Source: UBA1738 sp045655325 (GTDB taxonomy: Bacteria > Bacillota > Clostridia > UBA1381). From it: DNA of 30,202 nt. Shown in pieces: positions 6,834 through 15,085 of the stretch; position 1 is the stretch's first letter; every line of letters starts with the position of its first letter. Below the pieces are notes generated by a model. The model had not been told where the DNA came from. It was given only the letters and a program-made list of their open reading frames with translations, and did no database searches. The translations under genes and the position numbers were made by a program. The DNA lies in contig JAZOOY010000041.1 of the NCBI GenBank assembly GCA_045655325.1, positions 1 to 30,202 on the forward strand, written 5' to 3'.

Positions 6834-8447
6834 TTATATACGCTCAACATTATTCTTAAGGGTAAAAACTTCTGCAATGTTAAGTTCTATAACGATTCTG
6901 TCTTTGTAAACAGTTACGCACTTAACGTACTTATCAATCAACAGCTTTTTGTTTTTCAAAGTGCCTTCTTCGAGCATTTTCTTTGCCTCTTTGAATAATA
7001 CTTTCAGTCTTTTCTCATCTATTGATAACGAATCTAATTTTTTCTTAAGTTCATCACTATTAGCTTCCAGTAAAGCTTTTTTTATTTCCAGATCTCTCAA
7101 TTTTTCTTTCAACGTAGGCGATTGCACATCCATAAGTAAATCGATTATGTGATTTATGTCTCGAACACACTTTTTTACTTCTGCCGAGTTAACTTCAAGT
7201 TGGTGTGATGTTTCAACGTTTTTAGTACGCACATATGCATTATATCTATCAACCAGCAATGGCACGGTCTTTTCATCGAAGATTATATCTGATAGCTTTT
7301 TAAGCACAATTGATTCAATAAGTTCTCTTCTGACTTCAGGATTCTTACACTTCATATCACGATTTCGTTTGCTACATCGGTATGATACATAAAGCGGATG
7401 GGTTTCATTCGCTTTTCTTGAGCACCCATTAAATGTACTTCCACACTCACCGCAGACAATCTTGTTAGACAGGAGATAATCCTGTTTGGCAGTGTAACTA
7501 CCTGCCTTATTTTTACGGCTCATCAGTTTCTTTTGAACCTCGTCAAAATCTTCTTTAGATACAATTGCAGGTACACCGCCTTCAACCCTTATAATTTCGC
7601 TGTCAGGTTTAGTTTTATGTCTGTTAAACTTTCCTTCAAAGTTCTTTGATGCTGATTTATTATATGTATAAACGCCTGTATACTTTTCGTTATGCAAAAT
7701 CTCGTACAAAGAGTTCTTTCCAAAAGGAAGACCTCTCTTTGTTGTGTAACCCTTGTTATTAAGTTCCTTATTTATAGAAGTGTAACTTTCGCCTTCAAGA
7801 TAACGCTTGAAGATTATACGGACTGCTTCTGCCTCAAATTCGTTGATTACCAGCTTCATTGTTTGTGGGTCCACATCGTACCCCAAACAAGGTTTTCCAC
7901 CCGTGTGAAGACATTTTGAAGCATTAACACGTAACCCTTTCATAACCTCTCGAGCTAAGTTCTTCGAATAGTATTCATTCATTCCCAAGATAACGCTTTC
8001 AAGAATAATTGACTCCGGGTCATCGGTCAAATGTTCAACCACAGATAAAAGTGTAACCCCAAACTTTTTAAGTGTATTTTTTGCGGTTAAAGAAAGGTTT
8101 CTGTCTCTTGCAAACCTGTCAAATTTATGCACAATAACTGCGTCAAATTCTTGATTTCTTGAATCAAACATCATTCTTCTAAACTCAGGTCTGTTATCCG
8201 TTGTACCTGTAATTGCCTTATCTATATACGCTCTTATAACAACATAACCATTGCTTTCAGCATAGGCTTTAATTGCTATAAGTTGAGCCTCGATGGATTC
8301 TTCTCTCTGCATATCAGACGAAAATCTTGCATACGCCACCGCTTTCTTAAGCCCGCAGTTTTCATCATATCTAGCGTTCATTATCTGTCTGTATATCTCT
8401 GTTTCTTCTATTGATGTATTAACTATATTTATTGTATCATCGCTCAT
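6834..8447 (-). CDS. Large serine recombinase (integrase of element A)
   Basis: A 537-residue site-specific integrase. The N-terminal resolvase domain (about residues 33-185) has the YARFSS motif, with predicted nucleophile Ser43, and HKFDRFARD, with the catalytic arginines. A recombinase domain follows (about 200-310), then a zinc ribbon with Cys pairs VCGECGSTF and a distal C/C pair (about 345-385), a coiled coil (about 430-500), and a C-terminal tail. The start is ATG 8447, with GAGGTG six bases upstream; the longer frame to 8471 has no ribosome site. The 3' end faces the attachment site, the usual layout for tRNA-targeting integrases. It presumably recombines the tRNA-Ser(GCU) 3' end with an element site carrying the GCATA arms seen near 19233 and 6776. 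Confidence 0.95.
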   Translation of the reverse strand: MSDDTINIVNTSIEETEIYRQIMNARYDENCGLKKAVAYARFSSDMQREESIEAQLIAIKAYAESNGYVVIRAYIDKAITGTTDNRPEFRRMMFDSRNQEFDAVIVHKFDRFARDRNLSLTAKNTLKKFGVTLLSVVEHLTDDPESIILESVILGMNEYYSKNLAREVMKGLRVNASKCLHTGGKPCLGYDVDPQTMKLVINEFEAEAVRIIFKRYLEGESYTSINKELNNKGYTTKRGLPFGKNSLYEILHNEKYTGVYTYNKSASKNFEGKFNRHKTKPDSEIIRVEGGVPAIVSKEDFDEVQKKLMSRKNKAGSYTAKQDYLLSNKIVCGECGSTFNGCSRKANETHPLYVSYRCSKRNRDMKCKNPEVRRELIESIVLKKLSDIIFDEKTVPLLVDRYNAYVRTKNVETSHQLEVNSAEVKKCVRDINHIIDLLMDVQSPTLKEKLRDLEIKKALLEANSDELKKKLDSLSIDEKRLKVLFKEAKKMLEEGTLKNKKLLIDKYVKCVTVYKDRIVIELNIAEVFTLKNNVERI

Positions 8448-8473
8448 AAATTGCACCTCGTAAATTATCATAT

Positions 8474-8479
8474 ATTATA
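8474..8479 (-). promoter_or_regulatory. Possible -10 element of the integrase gene
   Basis: TATAAT on the minus strand, 26 bases before the integrase start codon. No good -35 box lies at 16-18 bp, so the promoter may need activation or be weak. Integrase expression may also come from read-through of the small gene upstream. Confidence 0.35.
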
Positions 8480-8510
8480 CTTTCCGCAAGTCTTTAGTGC
8501 AGGTGCATTA

Positions 8511-8546
8511 GTTTTCTTTAGTAGGTATGAGGTTTTATCATTGGTT
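8511..8546. repeat. Imperfect direct repeat upstream of the integrase (copy 1)
   Basis: It begins GTTTTCTTTAGTAGG and continues to GGTTTTATCATTGGTT. It matches 9105-9139 at 26 of 36 aligned positions with one gap. Both copies lie 50-100 bp upstream of a recombinase-fold gene on the minus strand, suggesting a shared operator. The AT-richness weakens the case. Confidence 0.35.
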
Positions 8547-8565
8547 CATTTATGAGCAATATGTA

Positions 8566-8679
8566 TTATGCAGCTTTTTCTTCTGTATTCTTGTTATCTA
8601 CGGAGTAGATAGCTTCAAGCAAAGCCTCAATATCATTTGTTGAGATGTTTACGATAAACTCTGTCTCACGCTCTTTCAT
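8566..8679 (-). CDS. Small 37-residue protein of unknown function
   Basis: The peptide begins MKERETEFIVNISTNDIEAL and ends in NTEEKAA. It is acidic and probably forms one helix after a short strand. The start ATG at 8677-8679 has GGGAGA upstream at a good distance, and the stop is TAA at 8566-8568. It lies between the dead recombinase-like gene and the integrase, all on the minus strand, so the three may form one unit. Its place beside an integrase would suit a small accessory or excision factor, but nothing in the residues proves that. Confidence 0.55.
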   Translation of the reverse strand: MKERETEFIVNISTNDIEALLEAIYSVDNKNTEEKAA

Positions 8680-8704
8680 ATTTCAAATCTCCCTTCTTTC
8701 TTGG

Positions 8705-9055
8705 TTAAAAACCAAGCAGTGCTAAAATTACCGTAAGTTCTATATCAAGAACATAGATATCCGTTTCGTATTCCATTGCCAATCTTGAGAGTTCTTCAAT
8801 ATTTTCTAAATCAAGTATCTCGCCTATGGACTTTATAGTCACGGAATTAACCCAACCGCCTTTTATTAAAGTCTTTAAGGACTCAAAAACAGGTCTTTTT
8901 TCACTGAAATGTAGTTCGTTTAAAATAACTATGTTATCTACAATATCCTTTCCACTCAAGTATCTTCTGCACATAAGTTCTTGATCTCTTATATCCGAAA
9001 AAGAATCTTTTACACCAGGTACGGCTGATGTGTAAATTATGTTTGCTCTGTCCAT
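8705..9055 (-). CDS. Catalytically inactive serine-recombinase-like protein
   Basis: 116 residues covering only a resolvase-type N-terminal domain. It aligns with the neighbouring integrase: ANIIYTSAVPG with KAVAYARFSSD, KRPVFESLKTLIKGG with NRPEFRRMMFDSRNQ, and ENIEELSRLAMEYETDIYVLD with the helix E region. The catalytic residues are gone: the YxRxS motif reads YTSAV (Arg to Ser, Ser to Val) and the RxxR region reads GEILDL. No DNA-binding domain follows. The start is ATG 9055 with GGAGG seven bases upstream, rather than the upstream ATG at 9076. A 7-bp hairpin (8700-8716) covers the stop. It could dimerise with the integrase and modulate direction or regulation; that is inference. Confidence 0.75.
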   Translation of the reverse strand: MDRANIIYTSAVPGVKDSFSDIRDQELMCRRYLSGKDIVDNIVILNELHFSEKRPVFESLKTLIKGGWVNSVTIKSIGEILDLENIEELSRLAMEYETDIYVLDIELTVILALLGF

Positions 9056-9104
9056 ATTATTTCCTCCGTTTTTCATATTTTATAAATATATTTAGATGTT
9101 CCGA

Positions 9105-9139
9105 GTTTTCTTAAGTGGTTGTAGATTTTATCATATGTT
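9105..9139. repeat. Imperfect direct repeat upstream of the dead recombinase gene (copy 2)
   Basis: Partner of 8511-8546; begins GTTTTCTTAAGTGG and contains the shared TTTTATCAT core. It lies 50-85 bp upstream of the start codon at 9055. Confidence 0.35.
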
Positions 9140-9770
9140 TTATCTACTAAATTTGCACCTCGCTTTCTTTTAAGTATTGAAGAGCTATAAACTCTGCTCG
9201 TGCTTAAAATGATGAATATCTATCGAAACTACAGATTTACGTCCAATTGTAATGAATTTGTGATATATAACCTGTCGATACCATGCTATATTTTTAACAC
9301 AACATTCTAAAATTTTCATCAACAGTAGAACGCTCTCAAAAACTTACTTTTGACAAAATCGCTGTTGCAACATCTTACAGAAATCATATTTGGAGCTTCT
9401 TTGACATTACATTTATAACCCTCGATGTTCGAGCGAAACTTACATTATACAACAATCCCTGACAAACTATATTATTAACTATGTATCAACTAATTAAACG
9501 CTTTTTATCTAATTTAGAAGCATCTAATTGACCAACCTATTAGGAATTTAGATAGTTTTATTTAGTAACGCCCGTCCCTATTTCTATTATATCCACTCAA
9601 TAATCATTTTGTGCCACCATTTATTTTTTCTTCAAAACCTTAGGTTTTAACCCCTTTTATCCCCAATTATATATTACTTATTTCAGAAATTGATTATAGG
9701 AAGCCCATTTTTATATTACGGAATTTCCCCCTTAGGAAAATCGAACCTTAGGAATCTTAACATAAAAATA

Positions 9771-9833
9771 TCCACAGTTGGCATTAGTGTGTAGTGCTTT
9801 GACAGTTTTGCACACCAGTCCGCCAACTGTGGA
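9771..9833 (-). terminator. Long inverted repeat ending the cargo gene
   Basis: TCCACAGTTGGC (9771-9782) pairs perfectly with GCCAACTGTGGA (9822-9833) around a 39-nt centre that can form further pairs (GTGTG 9788-9792 with CACAC 9811-9815). Read on the minus strand it is followed by ATATTTTTATG. The site is 16 bases past the stop of the 342-residue gene. The stem is unusually long and the loop large for a simple terminator. Confidence 0.65.
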
Positions 9834-9849
9834 TTTTTATATCGACTAA

Positions 9850-10878
9850 TTATAAATTGAAATCAAGTTTTTCAAATTTTAAGTCATCCCTTCGTTCCAC
9901 ACCAAAAGAATCATCTTTTAATGTATATTCAAATCTTGCAGGCTTTTTACAATCACCAGGTATCTCTTTTTCTGCCAAAATGGTGTTATTATAATAGGAT
10001 GTTTCATCTACTGTTCTAATTGCTATCGTGTTCACAGCCTTGTTACCAACAGAGTAAAGCATCTCCTCTACAATGTCGTAATCATTATCATATATAAGAA
10101 TATAAGCATCCTGATTAGCTAAGATTTTATCCCTTATGTAAGACAAATTCTTTTTATTGACAAACAACAGTTGTTGTGGCTCGAGCTCTACATTTTCAAG
10201 GGTAACCTGATTTGTAGCAGTTATTTTTAATGTTCCTTTGTCAGCCGATTTCTTCAAATCGCGCATCAATGCCTTTTTCTGGAATGTAGAATCAGCTATA
10301 ATATTAGTCTTGACAGTTGAAAACCATAAATTATAAGATGTGTTATTCCTGCAAAAGCTGATGTTTGTTTCTGCTGAAAGTCCAAAATCATTAATGCCAC
10401 TGCTTTCAAAGGCATATTTAAATACAATGTCTCCAAGTATATATATCTGTGGCTCGTCATTTATCTGAACCTCTGTACGAATATCTCGCCAACTTTCTGC
10501 AAAAAACTCAAACCGCAAGAACACACTGATATTCAGCTTTTCTGCCAACATTAATGCTTCATTCAATTTCTTACCTGTACGGTCAAGGCAGACAACATAA
10601 TCAGCGAACATAAAATCGCTTATAAAATTCATTACTATTTTTAGCTTCGTCATAAACGATAGGTCTTTAATTGTAAAGTTTCCATATTTCGTCTCGAGCC
10701 TTTCTCCATCAAGTTTCAGCACACCCTTTTCCTCTGCAATCAGTGCTTTGATGTTGTCGTCAAACTCATAAAGTCCTTCTTTTACAGCATTGACGATGTC
10801 GATATCATAGAACTGCTCCGGTTCTATCAGTTTCAGATTGTTTAGATGTTTTTTGTGAGTATATATTTTCACACTCAT
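9850..10878 (-). CDS. Unknown 342-residue cargo protein
   Basis: I do not recognise a family. The protein begins MSVKIYTHKKHLNNLKLIEP, is soluble (no signal peptide or membrane helix) and seems to have two halves. In residues 70-160 hydrophobic strands alternate with helices (MTKLKIVMNFISDFMFADYV, then CLDRTGKKLNEALMLAEKL), suggesting an alpha/beta fold. The second half (190-342) is rich in short strands and polar residues, with LKITATNQVTLENVELEPQQ. The start is ATG 10878, with AGGAGG eight bases upstream; the ATG at 10899 lacks a site. It stands alone between 0.8 and 0.5 kb of non-coding DNA and has its own terminator. That position, beside a restriction system, suggests cargo such as defence, but no motif shows it. 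Confidence 0.8.
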   Translation of the reverse strand: MSVKIYTHKKHLNNLKLIEPEQFYDIDIVNAVKEGLYEFDDNIKALIAEEKGVLKLDGERLETKYGNFTIKDLSFMTKLKIVMNFISDFMFADYVVCLDRTGKKLNEALMLAEKLNISVFLRFEFFAESWRDIRTEVQINDEPQIYILGDIVFKYAFESSGINDFGLSAETNISFCRNNTSYNLWFSTVKTNIIADSTFQKKALMRDLKKSADKGTLKITATNQVTLENVELEPQQLLFVNKKNLSYIRDKILANQDAYILIYDNDYDIVEEMLYSVGNKAVNTIAIRTVDETSYYNNTILAEKEIPGDCKKPARFEYTLKDDSFGVERRDDLKFEKLDFNL

Positions 10879-11297
10879 ATAAATTACCTCCTTGTACATT
10901 TACCTTATACTAGATAAACGCTAAAATATCAGTTCAGTTATCTTTTTGAAAAGCTTTTTACCTATATAACCAGTATCACAAACGCACCCATTCAACAGCC
11001 TTGAAATTCGATGCGACTTCCTATACAAACATATCTCTACACCTCGAAACATGAATTTTCAAATTTTATTTTTTATAAAAATTTATACTTTGGAATGTAC
11101 ATGATTCTGTATCGTGATTTTTATGTCTACGGATAGGCGTTTTTTCTTTTGTACATTTTTTTGTTAGGCAGTTGTTGTTAAATATAGATTTAGATAATCA
11201 AACAAAATTGAAGTTGAACATTATCTTTATGTTACTCATCATAACAAGAATGTACTAAGTGATTTATTACATTATTTTAACAAAATGCAGTTTTATA

Positions 11298-11326
11298 TTG
11301 ACTTTTTGGGGTATTTATTGTAATAT
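11298..11326 (+). promoter_or_regulatory. Promoter of the XRE/restriction-modification operon
   Basis: TTGACT at 11298-11303, 17 bp, TAATAT at 11321-11326. Transcription would start near 11333, directly at the inverted repeat that follows. Confidence 0.75.
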
Positions 11327-11330
11327 AGTA

Positions 11331-11347
11331 AAGTAGTCAGCTTACTT
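11331..11347 (+). promoter_or_regulatory. Candidate operator of the XRE regulator
   Basis: Inverted repeat AAGTA-GTCAGCT-TACTT overlaps the expected transcription start, just before the ribosome site of the XRE gene (GGAGGTGAT at 11358-11366). A dimeric HTH protein bound here would block its own promoter. The arms are only 5 bp, so chance is possible. Confidence 0.4.
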
Positions 11348-11369
11348 ATTTACTTTTGGAGGTGATTGA

Positions 11370-11696
11370 GTGGCAAAAAAAGAATACGTAGAAGGAAGTT
11401 TCGGTGCATATTTTGTAAAGCTTATTAAAGACCACGATTATTCACAAGCGAAATTTGCTTCAGATTTAGGTGTATCAAAGACATATCTATTTGATGTGTT
11501 CAACGGACGAGTAAAGCCACCCACTCCCGATATGCAAGAACGCATTGTTGAGCTATTACGCCTGACTGATGAAGAAAAGAATGTTTTTTACAGTAAGGCT
11601 GCTGATGGACGGCATGAACTACCCAAAGATATTGTCGAGTATCTTACAAATAACCGAGCTGAGATTGATGGTCTCAGAGAAAGAATGAGGGCGTAA
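11370..11696 (+). CDS. XRE-family helix-turn-helix regulator paired with the restriction enzyme
   Basis: 108 residues. A Cro/C1-type HTH lies at about residues 24-60 (SQAKFASDLGVSKTYLFDVF, with the loop NGRVKPPTPDMQERI) and a charged C-terminal helix after it. The GTG start at 11370 follows an extended Shine-Dalgarno, GGAGGTGATT. The stop abuts the restriction-modification gene, so the two are translated together. In many restriction systems a small HTH protein (C protein) delays the nuclease until the DNA is methylated, and this protein is placed to do that. It is longer than classical C proteins (about 80 residues), so a repressor or a functional partner is also possible. Confidence 0.85.
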   Translation: MAKKEYVEGSFGAYFVKLIKDHDYSQAKFASDLGVSKTYLFDVFNGRVKPPTPDMQERIVELLRLTDEEKNVFYSKAADGRHELPKDIVEYLTNNRAEIDGLRERMRA

Positions 11697-11699
11697 GTG

Positions 11700-14600
11700 A
11701 TGAAAATAAGTAAGGATAGTATAAAAGAATTAATAGCAATAATGGGATATATACCCGAAGATGGAACTGACAATATTTTCTATAAGAAGTATTCGCAACA
11801 CAAAGATTATGTTATTCGGGTTAATTTCAACACTTCAAAAATTGAATATCGCGAGAGTGATATAAAGCCAGAGGATGGCATCCAATGGGGAGATTTAACT
11901 ACAAGTAATTTTGAAAATTCTGAGAACTTTGTTGTACTTGAGTGCATAGACAGGCTGTTAGAAAAAGGCTATGCTCCCAAAAATTTGTATTTAGAATACA
12001 AATTTCCATTAGGAAGAAATGAAAAGGGGAAACTAGATATCCTTGTTTTTGACAATGATGGTAAAGCTTACTTGATGATTGAATGCAAAACCTGGGGTGT
12101 TGAATTCGCAAAAGAAGAAAAGAAAATGCTTAAGGATGGTGGTCAACTATTCTCGTATTTTGTTCAAGATAAGGCTACTAAGTATTTATGTCTCTATACT
12201 TCTCAAAAGAATGAGACAGATATTGAATATAAAAATAATATCATTAAAGTTGATGAAGCATGGACTGAGTTAACTAACCAAAAAGAGATTCATGATCATT
12301 GGAATAAAAACACCAAAGATAATGGAATCTTTGAGGAATGGGCAAATGCTTATGACGTTGAAATAAAGGCGTTAGTTCGTAGCAGATTGTTACCGCTTAC
12401 TAAAGATGATAGTGGTAGGATTTTTAACCAATTTGCAGAAATTCTCCGACACAATGTTGTTTCTGACAAACCTAATGCTTTTAACAAGATTCTTAATCTA
12501 TTTATATGCAAAATCATTGACGAAGATAAGAATGATAACGAACAGGTTGAATTTCAATGGTTAGAAGATGATACTGATGAAAGCTTACAAATTAGATTAA
12601 ATGACCTTTACAAGCAAGGTATGCACAGATTTTTGGATATTGATGTTACTGACTTTTCAGAAAATGATATTGCCAGTACCTTAGCTGATGTTTCTGATAG
12701 CAATGCTCAAAAAGTAATTCGAGATATGTTTGTGAAACTTCGTTTGCAGAAAAATCCTGAGTTTGCTTTTATTGAAGTTTATGACGATACATCTTTTAAA
12801 TTAAATGCAAGAGTTGTTCGCGAGGTTGTCGAATTGCTCCAACCATATCAATTTAGATACGGACATAAGCAACAGTTTTTAGGCGATTTTTTTGAATTGC
12901 TGTTAAATACAAGTATCAAGCAAGAAGCTGGACAGTATTTTACACCTGTTCCAATTACAAGATATATTGTATCTTCTTTGCCTATAAAAGAGTTGATTGA
13001 GCGCAAATTAAAGGCAAATGAAGCTGAAATGTTGCCGTCGGTAATTGATTTTGCCTGCGGTACAGGACATTTTCTTACCGAGTATATGGATAGAGTTCAA
13101 TCAATCATAGAAAATGAAATTGATATTAGTAAAGCTAAACCAATAGCCCGAAAAAAATTGCAGGGATGGATTGACTATGATAAATTTGGTTGGGCTGGTG
13201 ATTATGTATACGGTATTGATGCTGACTATCGACTTGTCAAATCTTCAAAAGTAAGTTCATTTCTTAATGGTGACGGAGAAGCGAACATCATTAGAGCAAA
13301 TGGCCTTGACAATTTTGAAAATTCAAAGGAATATAAGGGGAAACTGAGACTTACAAGCAACGAGGACCACAAAGATAATGCACAGTTTGATATTTTAATT
13401 GCGAATCCACCATATTCTGTAAATTCTTTTAAAGCTACTATAAAAAATGGCGAAGAATCATTTGAATTATTCAACAAGTTCACAGATAAGAGTTCCGAAA
13501 TAGAATGTTTATTTATTGAACGAATGAAACAATTGCTTAAAGTTGGAGGATATGCTGCAATCATTTTACCAATTACAGTCTTGAGCAATTCAGGAGTATG
13601 CATAGCCACAAGAGAACTTTTGCTGAAATATTTTAAAATAGTTGCTATAACTGAATTTGGTACTAAAACATTTATGGCAACAAATTCAAATACAGTTGCA
13701 CTTTTCTTAGAACGTAGAGCAAATACAGACCACAAACTCATACAAAATGCAGTAAATTCTTTTTTTGACAAACCTAAAGAAAGCACTGTTTTAGGAATTG
13801 AAAAGGCATTTAGTAAATATGTTTTAAGTGTATATGAGGATATTTCACTTGAGGATTATATTTCCTTCGTTCAAAGAACTCCAAACGAAGTGTTCAAAGA
13901 ACAGGAATTATACAAAGACTATAAGAAATGGTTTGAATCTCAGAGCTTTTTAAAGAAATTAAAAACAAGCAAAACCTTTATACAAAAAAGCAAAGACGAG
14001 CAAGATGATATTATTACTAATTTGTTCTTCGAAAAAATCTTTGAGCTTGAAAAGGATAGAATGCAATACTTCTTACTTTCGTATGGGCAAAATGTACTTG
14101 TTACAAAAGCAAGCAATAAGAAGATAGAAAAACGAATACTCGGCTATGAGTTTTCTACTCGCAGAGGACATGAAGGAATCAAAATGTTAAAATCGGGAAC
14201 AAAATTATACGATATCAACAATCAATATAGTCCTGATAAACTAAACTATTATGTATACAATGCCTATCTGAAGAATGTTATAGACAGCACAAAAGAATTA
14301 CATAACATTGTTAGTTCTTCCACTTTAAATGATTTAATTAATTACAAGGCTGTAATTTTAGAAAAAACGATTAATATTAATGCAACCAAGAAGATAGCTT
14401 TAATAAGTAAGTATAAATCATTTCCTTTAGATACAATAGCAAAATTTCAGGATGGATTATGGAAGGGCGACAAGGGTGAAATGGTTTTAACCAAAGTGTT
14501 AAGAAATACGAATTTTAAATCTAATACTGGTCGTCTTGATTTTTCAGACATTGCTGAAATTGATGTCGAAGTAGGTCAATTAGAAAGCAGAGTTTTAGAA

Positions 14601-14981
14601 GATGGAGATATTTTATTAGAAAAATCTGGTGGAAGCCCCACTCAACCTGTTGGACGCGTGCGATTTTTTGATGTTGAAGGAGCCGAACAGTATTCATATT
14701 CAAATTTCTGCTCTAGAGTACGCGTATTCAACAATGAGTATAATTCAGCTTATGTTTGGGTAATGCTTAACGAATTTTATTTGTTAGGTGGTACAATTCC
14801 ATTACAAAATGGTGTAAGGCTATTAAATCTGAAAATGCCTGAATATAAAAAAGTTAGAATACCAAAGCCACCGATTGAAATTCAAGAAAAAATCGCGAGT
14901 CAAGTATTAGAGATTTATAGTGACGGAAAAAACGATGCTTTAGAACGTGCAAGGACTGTAATAAATAATTACTTGCTCTAG
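11700..14981 (+). CDS. Single-chain restriction-modification enzyme (type IIG-like: nuclease, N6-adenine methylase, specificity domain)
   Basis: About 1093 residues with three modules. An N-terminal PD-(D/E)xK-like nuclease shows KLDILVF followed by MIECKTW (about D113, E128, K130), resembling the HsdR N-terminal domain. The central N6-adenine methylase has an HsdM-like helical region, then QYFTPVPITRYI (about 413), motif I DFACGTGHFL (about 450) and catalytic motif IV NPPY (about 570). The C-terminal target-recognition domain (about 905-1090) has HsdS-like features: GDILLEKSGGSPTQPVGRV, and ends in IPKPPIEIQEKIASQVLEIY. Having one recognition domain predicts an asymmetric site. The ATG at 11700 is chosen; GTG at 11697 is equally placed. 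No separate restriction or specificity subunit is nearby, which supports one-protein action. Confidence 0.92.
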   Translation: MKISKDSIKELIAIMGYIPEDGTDNIFYKKYSQHKDYVIRVNFNTSKIEYRESDIKPEDGIQWGDLTTSNFENSENFVVLECIDRLLEKGYAPKNLYLEYKFPLGRNEKGKLDILVFDNDGKAYLMIECKTWGVEFAKEEKKMLKDGGQLFSYFVQDKATKYLCLYTSQKNETDIEYKNNIIKVDEAWTELTNQKEIHDHWNKNTKDNGIFEEWANAYDVEIKALVRSRLLPLTKDDSGRIFNQFAEILRHNVVSDKPNAFNKILNLFICKIIDEDKNDNEQVEFQWLEDDTDESLQIRLNDLYKQGMHRFLDIDVTDFSENDIASTLADVSDSNAQKVIRDMFVKLRLQKNPEFAFIEVYDDTSFKLNARVVREVVELLQPYQFRYGHKQQFLGDFFELLLNTSIKQEAGQYFTPVPITRYIVSSLPIKELIERKLKANEAEMLPSVIDFACGTGHFLTEYMDRVQSIIENEIDISKAKPIARKKLQGWIDYDKFGWAGDYVYGIDADYRLVKSSKVSSFLNGDGEANIIRANGLDNFENSKEYKGKLRLTSNEDHKDNAQFDILIANPPYSVNSFKATIKNGEESFELFNKFTDKSSEIECLFIERMKQLLKVGGYAAIILPITVLSNSGVCIATRELLLKYFKIVAITEFGTKTFMATNSNTVALFLERRANTDHKLIQNAVNSFFDKPKESTVLGIEKAFSKYVLSVYEDISLEDYISFVQRTPNEVFKEQELYKDYKKWFESQSFLKKLKTSKTFIQKSKDEQDDIITNLFFEKIFELEKDRMQYFLLSYGQNVLVTKASNKKIEKRILGYEFSTRRGHEGIKMLKSGTKLYDINNQYSPDKLNYYVYNAYLKNVIDSTKELHNIVSSSTLNDLINYKAVILEKTININATKKIALISKYKSFPLDTIAKFQDGLWKGDKGEMVLTKVLRNTNFKSNTGRLDFSDIAEIDVEVGQLESRVLEDGDILLEKSGGSPTQPVGRVRFFDVEGAEQYSYSNFCSRVRVFNNEYNSAYVWVMLNEFYLLGGTIPLQNGVRLLNLKMPEYKKVRIPKPPIEIQEKIASQVLEIYSDGKNDALERARTVINNYLL

Positions 14982-15018
14982 TATTGATGTAAAACAGTAA
15001 TAATTATATGGAAATAAA

Positions 15019-15058
15019 GAAAATACCGCCAAAGTGCAATTGCTTTGACGGTATTTTC
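15019..15058. terminator. Convergent bidirectional terminator
   Basis: GAAAATACCGCCAAAG (15019-15034) pairs with CTTTGACGGTATTTTC (15043-15058) with one C/A mismatch and an 8-nt loop. The A- and T-rich ends make it work both ways. It lies between the restriction gene and the leftward recombinase-like gene. Confidence 0.85.
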
Positions 15059-15085
15059 AATAAGGAGTATTTCCAATAAACTGTC

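Larger units (their letters stand above)
9056..9849. other. 794-bp AT-rich non-coding stretch
   Basis: No credible gene on either strand. It holds copy 2 of the imperfect repeat (9105-9139), a small palindrome CTCGA-TGT-TCGAG (9421-9433), three CCTTAGG sites (9638-9644, 9730-9736, 9746-9752) and, at the right, the long terminator-like inverted repeat of the next gene. An origin, transfer origin or recombinase-binding region is possible, but no diagnostic motif is visible. Confidence 0.6.
10879..11369. other. 491-bp divergent intergenic region
   Basis: AT-rich and without a credible gene. It separates the leftward cargo gene from the rightward XRE/restriction pair. On the right side it carries a clear promoter and a small inverted repeat, listed separately. 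On the left side I see no convincing promoter for the cargo gene; TATAAG on the minus strand about 30 bases before its ribosome site is the best candidate. Confidence 0.5.

Noticed and set aside
6692..6877. Minus-strand open frame over tRNA-Ser(GCU)
   Set aside because: It is the antisense of the tRNA and its terminator; such frames over serine tRNAs are a common artefact.
9056..9849. CRISPR array or iteron array in the long non-coding block
   Set aside because: Only short, irregular repeats are present; no regular repeat-spacer pattern occurs here or elsewhere in the window.
13226..13786. 186-residue antisense frame inside the restriction-modification gene
   Set aside because: It lies wholly within the conserved methylase region, has no ribosome binding site, and its composition follows from the opposite strand.
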